Shown here: one piece after another, positions 43,454 through 44,898 of the stretch | How the letters are laid out: each line of letters begins with the position of its first letter | Position numbering within the stretch: position 1 is the first letter of the stretch | Origin: an uncultured Methylomonas sp. | GTDB taxonomy: Bacteria > Pseudomonadota > Gammaproteobacteria > Methylococcales > Methylomonadaceae | Direction of reading: 5' to 3' | DNA length: 44,898 nucleotides | NCBI GenBank assembly: GCA_936941155.1 | Contig: CAKZJE010000086.1 | Span: forward strand, 1 to 44,898 | Notes under the pieces: model-generated | Databases searched by the model: none | What the model saw: the letters and a program-made list of their open reading frames with translations, nothing else | Told to the model about the DNA's origin: nothing | Program-made: the position numbers and the translations under genes

Positions 43454-44110
43454 ATGCCAATATTTACTCGAGACGATATCAATATATTTTATATTCACGT
43501 TCCTAAAACAGGTGGAACTTATATCGAACAATTCTTTAAAAAAAATGGTTTTTCTATTTTAGAATTAAGCGCGTCACCACAGCTTAATAAACTTCGTTAT
43601 TGTTCGCCCCAGCACATGCACGCAGAACAAATCAATAGTATTTATCACATCAAAAAATTTGATTATGCTTTTATGACAGTGCGCAATCCTATTTTTCGAC
43701 TTAGAAGCGAATTTATTATGCGAAATAGGCATTTTAATGAAGAAAAGCGCGGTCTGTTTAGCAGAGGTCACAAAGATATTAATGCTTGGTGGAAAGTTGT
43801 TAGAAAAAAGTTTAAAAATAATGCTTTTGCCAACGACAATCATATTCGCCCACAATCTGAGTTTTATATTGAGGGTGTTGATGTTTTTAAACAAGAAGAG
43901 GGCTACCACGAAGCGTGGGCGCAAAAGTTGGAATCTAAAGCAGGGATTAAGCTTGAGTTTTTAACACTTCCTAGAAAAAGGAATGCGGAAAAAGACTACG
44001 GTGATGATATTAATAAAATTATTTTAAGCGACGATACATTTGAAGATGTTAAACGTTTTTATCAAGCCGATTATGCAAAATTTGGCTATTCGCCTGATAC
44101 TCGCTGGTAA
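43454..44110 (+). CDS. Sulfotransferase family protein (Sulfotransfer_2-like)
   Basis: The 218-residue cytoplasmic protein has an N-terminal PAPS-binding loop HVPKTGGTYIEQFF (residues 15-28) and a 3'-phosphate motif TVRNPIFRLRSEF (75-87), where R77 and S85 fit the family pattern. It follows the three-domain fusion gene by 104 bp in the same direction and is probably part of the same transcription unit. No good ribosome site precedes the ATG, but the P-loop position supports this start. It is the third sulfotransferase-like domain within 5 kb. The acceptor is unknown. Confidence 0.85.
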   Translation: MPIFTRDDINIFYIHVPKTGGTYIEQFFKKNGFSILELSASPQLNKLRYCSPQHMHAEQINSIYHIKKFDYAFMTVRNPIFRLRSEFIMRNRHFNEEKRGLFSRGHKDINAWWKVVRKKFKNNAFANDNHIRPQSEFYIEGVDVFKQEEGYHEAWAQKLESKAGIKLEFLTLPRKRNAEKDYGDDINKIILSDDTFEDVKRFYQADYAKFGYSPDTRW

Positions 44111-44127
44111 ATTAACCGAAAATGTTT

Positions 44128-44163
44128 TTCTGTAGAGACACCATTCACCTTGTCTCTACAGAA
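44128..44163. repeat. TGTAGAGACA palindromic repeat
   Basis: TTCTGTAGAGACA (44128-44140) and TGTCTCTACAGAA (44151-44163) form a perfect 13-bp inverted repeat with a 10-nt loop, between convergent genes. The core TAGAGAC is shared with the repeat at 4623-4650. A hairpin here could end both transcripts, but no U tract follows on either strand. Confidence 0.75.
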
Positions 44164-44174
44164 TAGCTCTATTG

Positions 44175-44663
44175 TTAGTGTAAAGCCTCAGGGTCTTTCG
44201 CGCCTGTTTTATGAATGGCTAAACCCTGCAAAAAATTGCGCAACACTTGGTCGCCACAATCGCGGTAGTTTTTTTGCCCTTTTTTTCTGAAAAAAGCACT
44301 CAATTCCGATTTTGATAACGCAAAGTCAGCAAGTTTTAAGGTGTTTAGCATATCGTCTTCTTTAAATTCTAAAGCCACTCTGATTTTTTTCAATACATCA
44401 TTATTGCTTAAAAAAGTCATAGGTGCTGCCTGAACAATTGGTGTTGTCGGTTTGCCCCTTTTATGTGTAATCAGCCCTTCTAAAAATAACGCCATCGTCT
44501 GATGGTTTAATTCCACAAATCCTTCTTGCTCGTCTTTTTTCAAAAAGTTCAACAACTCATCTTTGGTTATTTCATGCTCTGCCAGTTTAAAAATGGCGAT
44601 CATCGTTGCATCATTAAGGTCTAAAGCGTAGCGCAGACGGCGTAAAATATCGTTATTTTGCAT
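44175..44663 (-). CDS. DUF1456 / YehS-like protein
   Basis: The protein of 162 residues has two tandem copies of a helical module, each starting with NNDILRRLRYALDL (residues 3-16) or NNDVLKKIRVALEF (92-105) and ending with LxGLxxHKxG. This fits the DUF1456 family, which includes E. coli YehS (about 156 residues). The molecular function is unknown. No signal or TM is present. The ribosome site is weak. It converges on the sulfotransferase gene, and a palindrome lies 106 bp upstream of the start. Confidence 0.85.
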   Translation of the reverse strand: MQNNDILRRLRYALDLNDATMIAIFKLAEHEITKDELLNFLKKDEQEGFVELNHQTMALFLEGLITHKRGKPTTPIVQAAPMTFLSNNDVLKKIRVALEFKEDDMLNTLKLADFALSKSELSAFFRKKGQKNYRDCGDQVLRNFLQGLAIHKTGAKDPEALH

Positions 44664-44768
44664 AGTTTTGTAATGGTTAGTTTCTGTTAATTGCTTATAT
44701 TATGCAGTGTACACGAAAAACACTTCGCATTCCTTACGAAAGCTGCTCGGATATCATTTGTGACAAAT

Positions 44769-44798
44769 TTTTTTAAGACGACTGGTCGTCTTAAAAAA
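44769..44798. repeat. AAGACGACTGGTCGTCTT palindrome, copy 3
   Basis: TTTTTTAAGACGAC (44769-44782) and GTCGTCTTAAAAAA (44785-44798) are perfect arms around TG, preceded by TGTGACAAA as at 4710. It lies 106 bp upstream of the DUF1456 start and could be an operator or a dispersed repeat. Confidence 0.75.
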
Positions 44799-44824
44799 TT
44801 TCAGTTTATTCGTACTAAGGGTAA

Positions 44825-44898
44825 GAGACAGTGAAAGTATTCAAAACCAGCGGTATCTTAGAGAAAAAAAACACTGAAAAATTAGAAAAATGCTGAAA
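44825..44898. repeat. Right copy of the 74-bp inverted repeat at the contig end
   Basis: This is the exact reverse complement of bases 4-77, and identity ends at 44825. A frame on the plus strand from GTG 44831 encodes only 22 residues and is not convincing. Confidence 0.9.

Noticed and set aside
44128-44163. Intrinsic terminator between the sulfotransferase and DUF1456 genes
   Set aside because: The stem is strong, but neither strand has a U tract after it, and the core recurs at 4623, so I list it as a repeat.
44831-44898. Short plus-strand frame in the right terminal repeat
   Set aside because: Only 22 residues from a GTG, with no ribosome site and a stop just upstream; not distinguishable from chance.

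Overview
This 44.9 kb window reads as one low-GC gammaproteobacterial contig. My best guess is a filamentous sulfur oxidiser of the Thiotrichales/Beggiatoaceae type. The guess rests on a soxC/soxD-like sulfur dehydrogenase pair, a pyrophosphate-dependent phosphofructokinase, many hybrid histidine kinases and diguanylate cyclases, an Rpn-family gene and abundant small palindromic intergenic repeats. I cannot fix the genus from sequence alone. No rRNA, tRNA, CRISPR array, integrase or insertion sequence was recognised. Bases 4-77 are the perfect inverted copy of 44825-44898, so both contig ends stop inside the same repeat.

Layout. (1) 0.1-1.1 kb: Rpn-family nuclease with six in-frame 21-bp repeats. 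(2) 1.1-27.3 kb: a dense signalling island, mostly on the minus strand. It holds six hybrid histidine kinases, one of them split by a -1 frame break, one REC-PAS-GGDEF response regulator, two membrane GGDEF cyclases and two paralogous TonB-dependent receptors. Four of the kinases share near-identical stretches that look like recent gene conversion. (3) 27.3-29.1 kb: a soxC/soxD-like pair, with a 33-bp perfect palindrome lying in frame inside the soxD signal peptide. (4) 29.6-32.8 kb: housekeeping genes pfp, rimO and a cold-shock protein, separated by repeats and hairpins. (5) 33.4-44.1 kb: a surface-polysaccharide and sulfation locus. It has two tandem GT2-plus-GT4-like fusion proteins with N-terminal HY...EGR repeats, a Stf0-type sulfotransferase, a 1125-residue protein joining a sulfotransferase-like domain to GT90-like and GT61-like domains, and a second small sulfotransferase. 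(6) 44.2-44.7 kb: a DUF1456/YehS-like gene.

How the genes may work together (inference). Three kinases have 7TMR-DISM sensor regions, a class often thought to bind carbohydrates, and lie beside TonB-dependent receptors and GGDEF proteins. The island therefore looks like a duplicated module that couples sensing of an outer-membrane substrate to c-di-GMP. The polysaccharide locus would build a glycan that is probably sulfated. The most novel items are the sulfotransferase-GT90-GT61 fusion, the kinase split at an A_AAA_AAC heptamer next to a GTGA stop/start, the palindrome domesticated in soxD, and the conversion tracts among the kinases.
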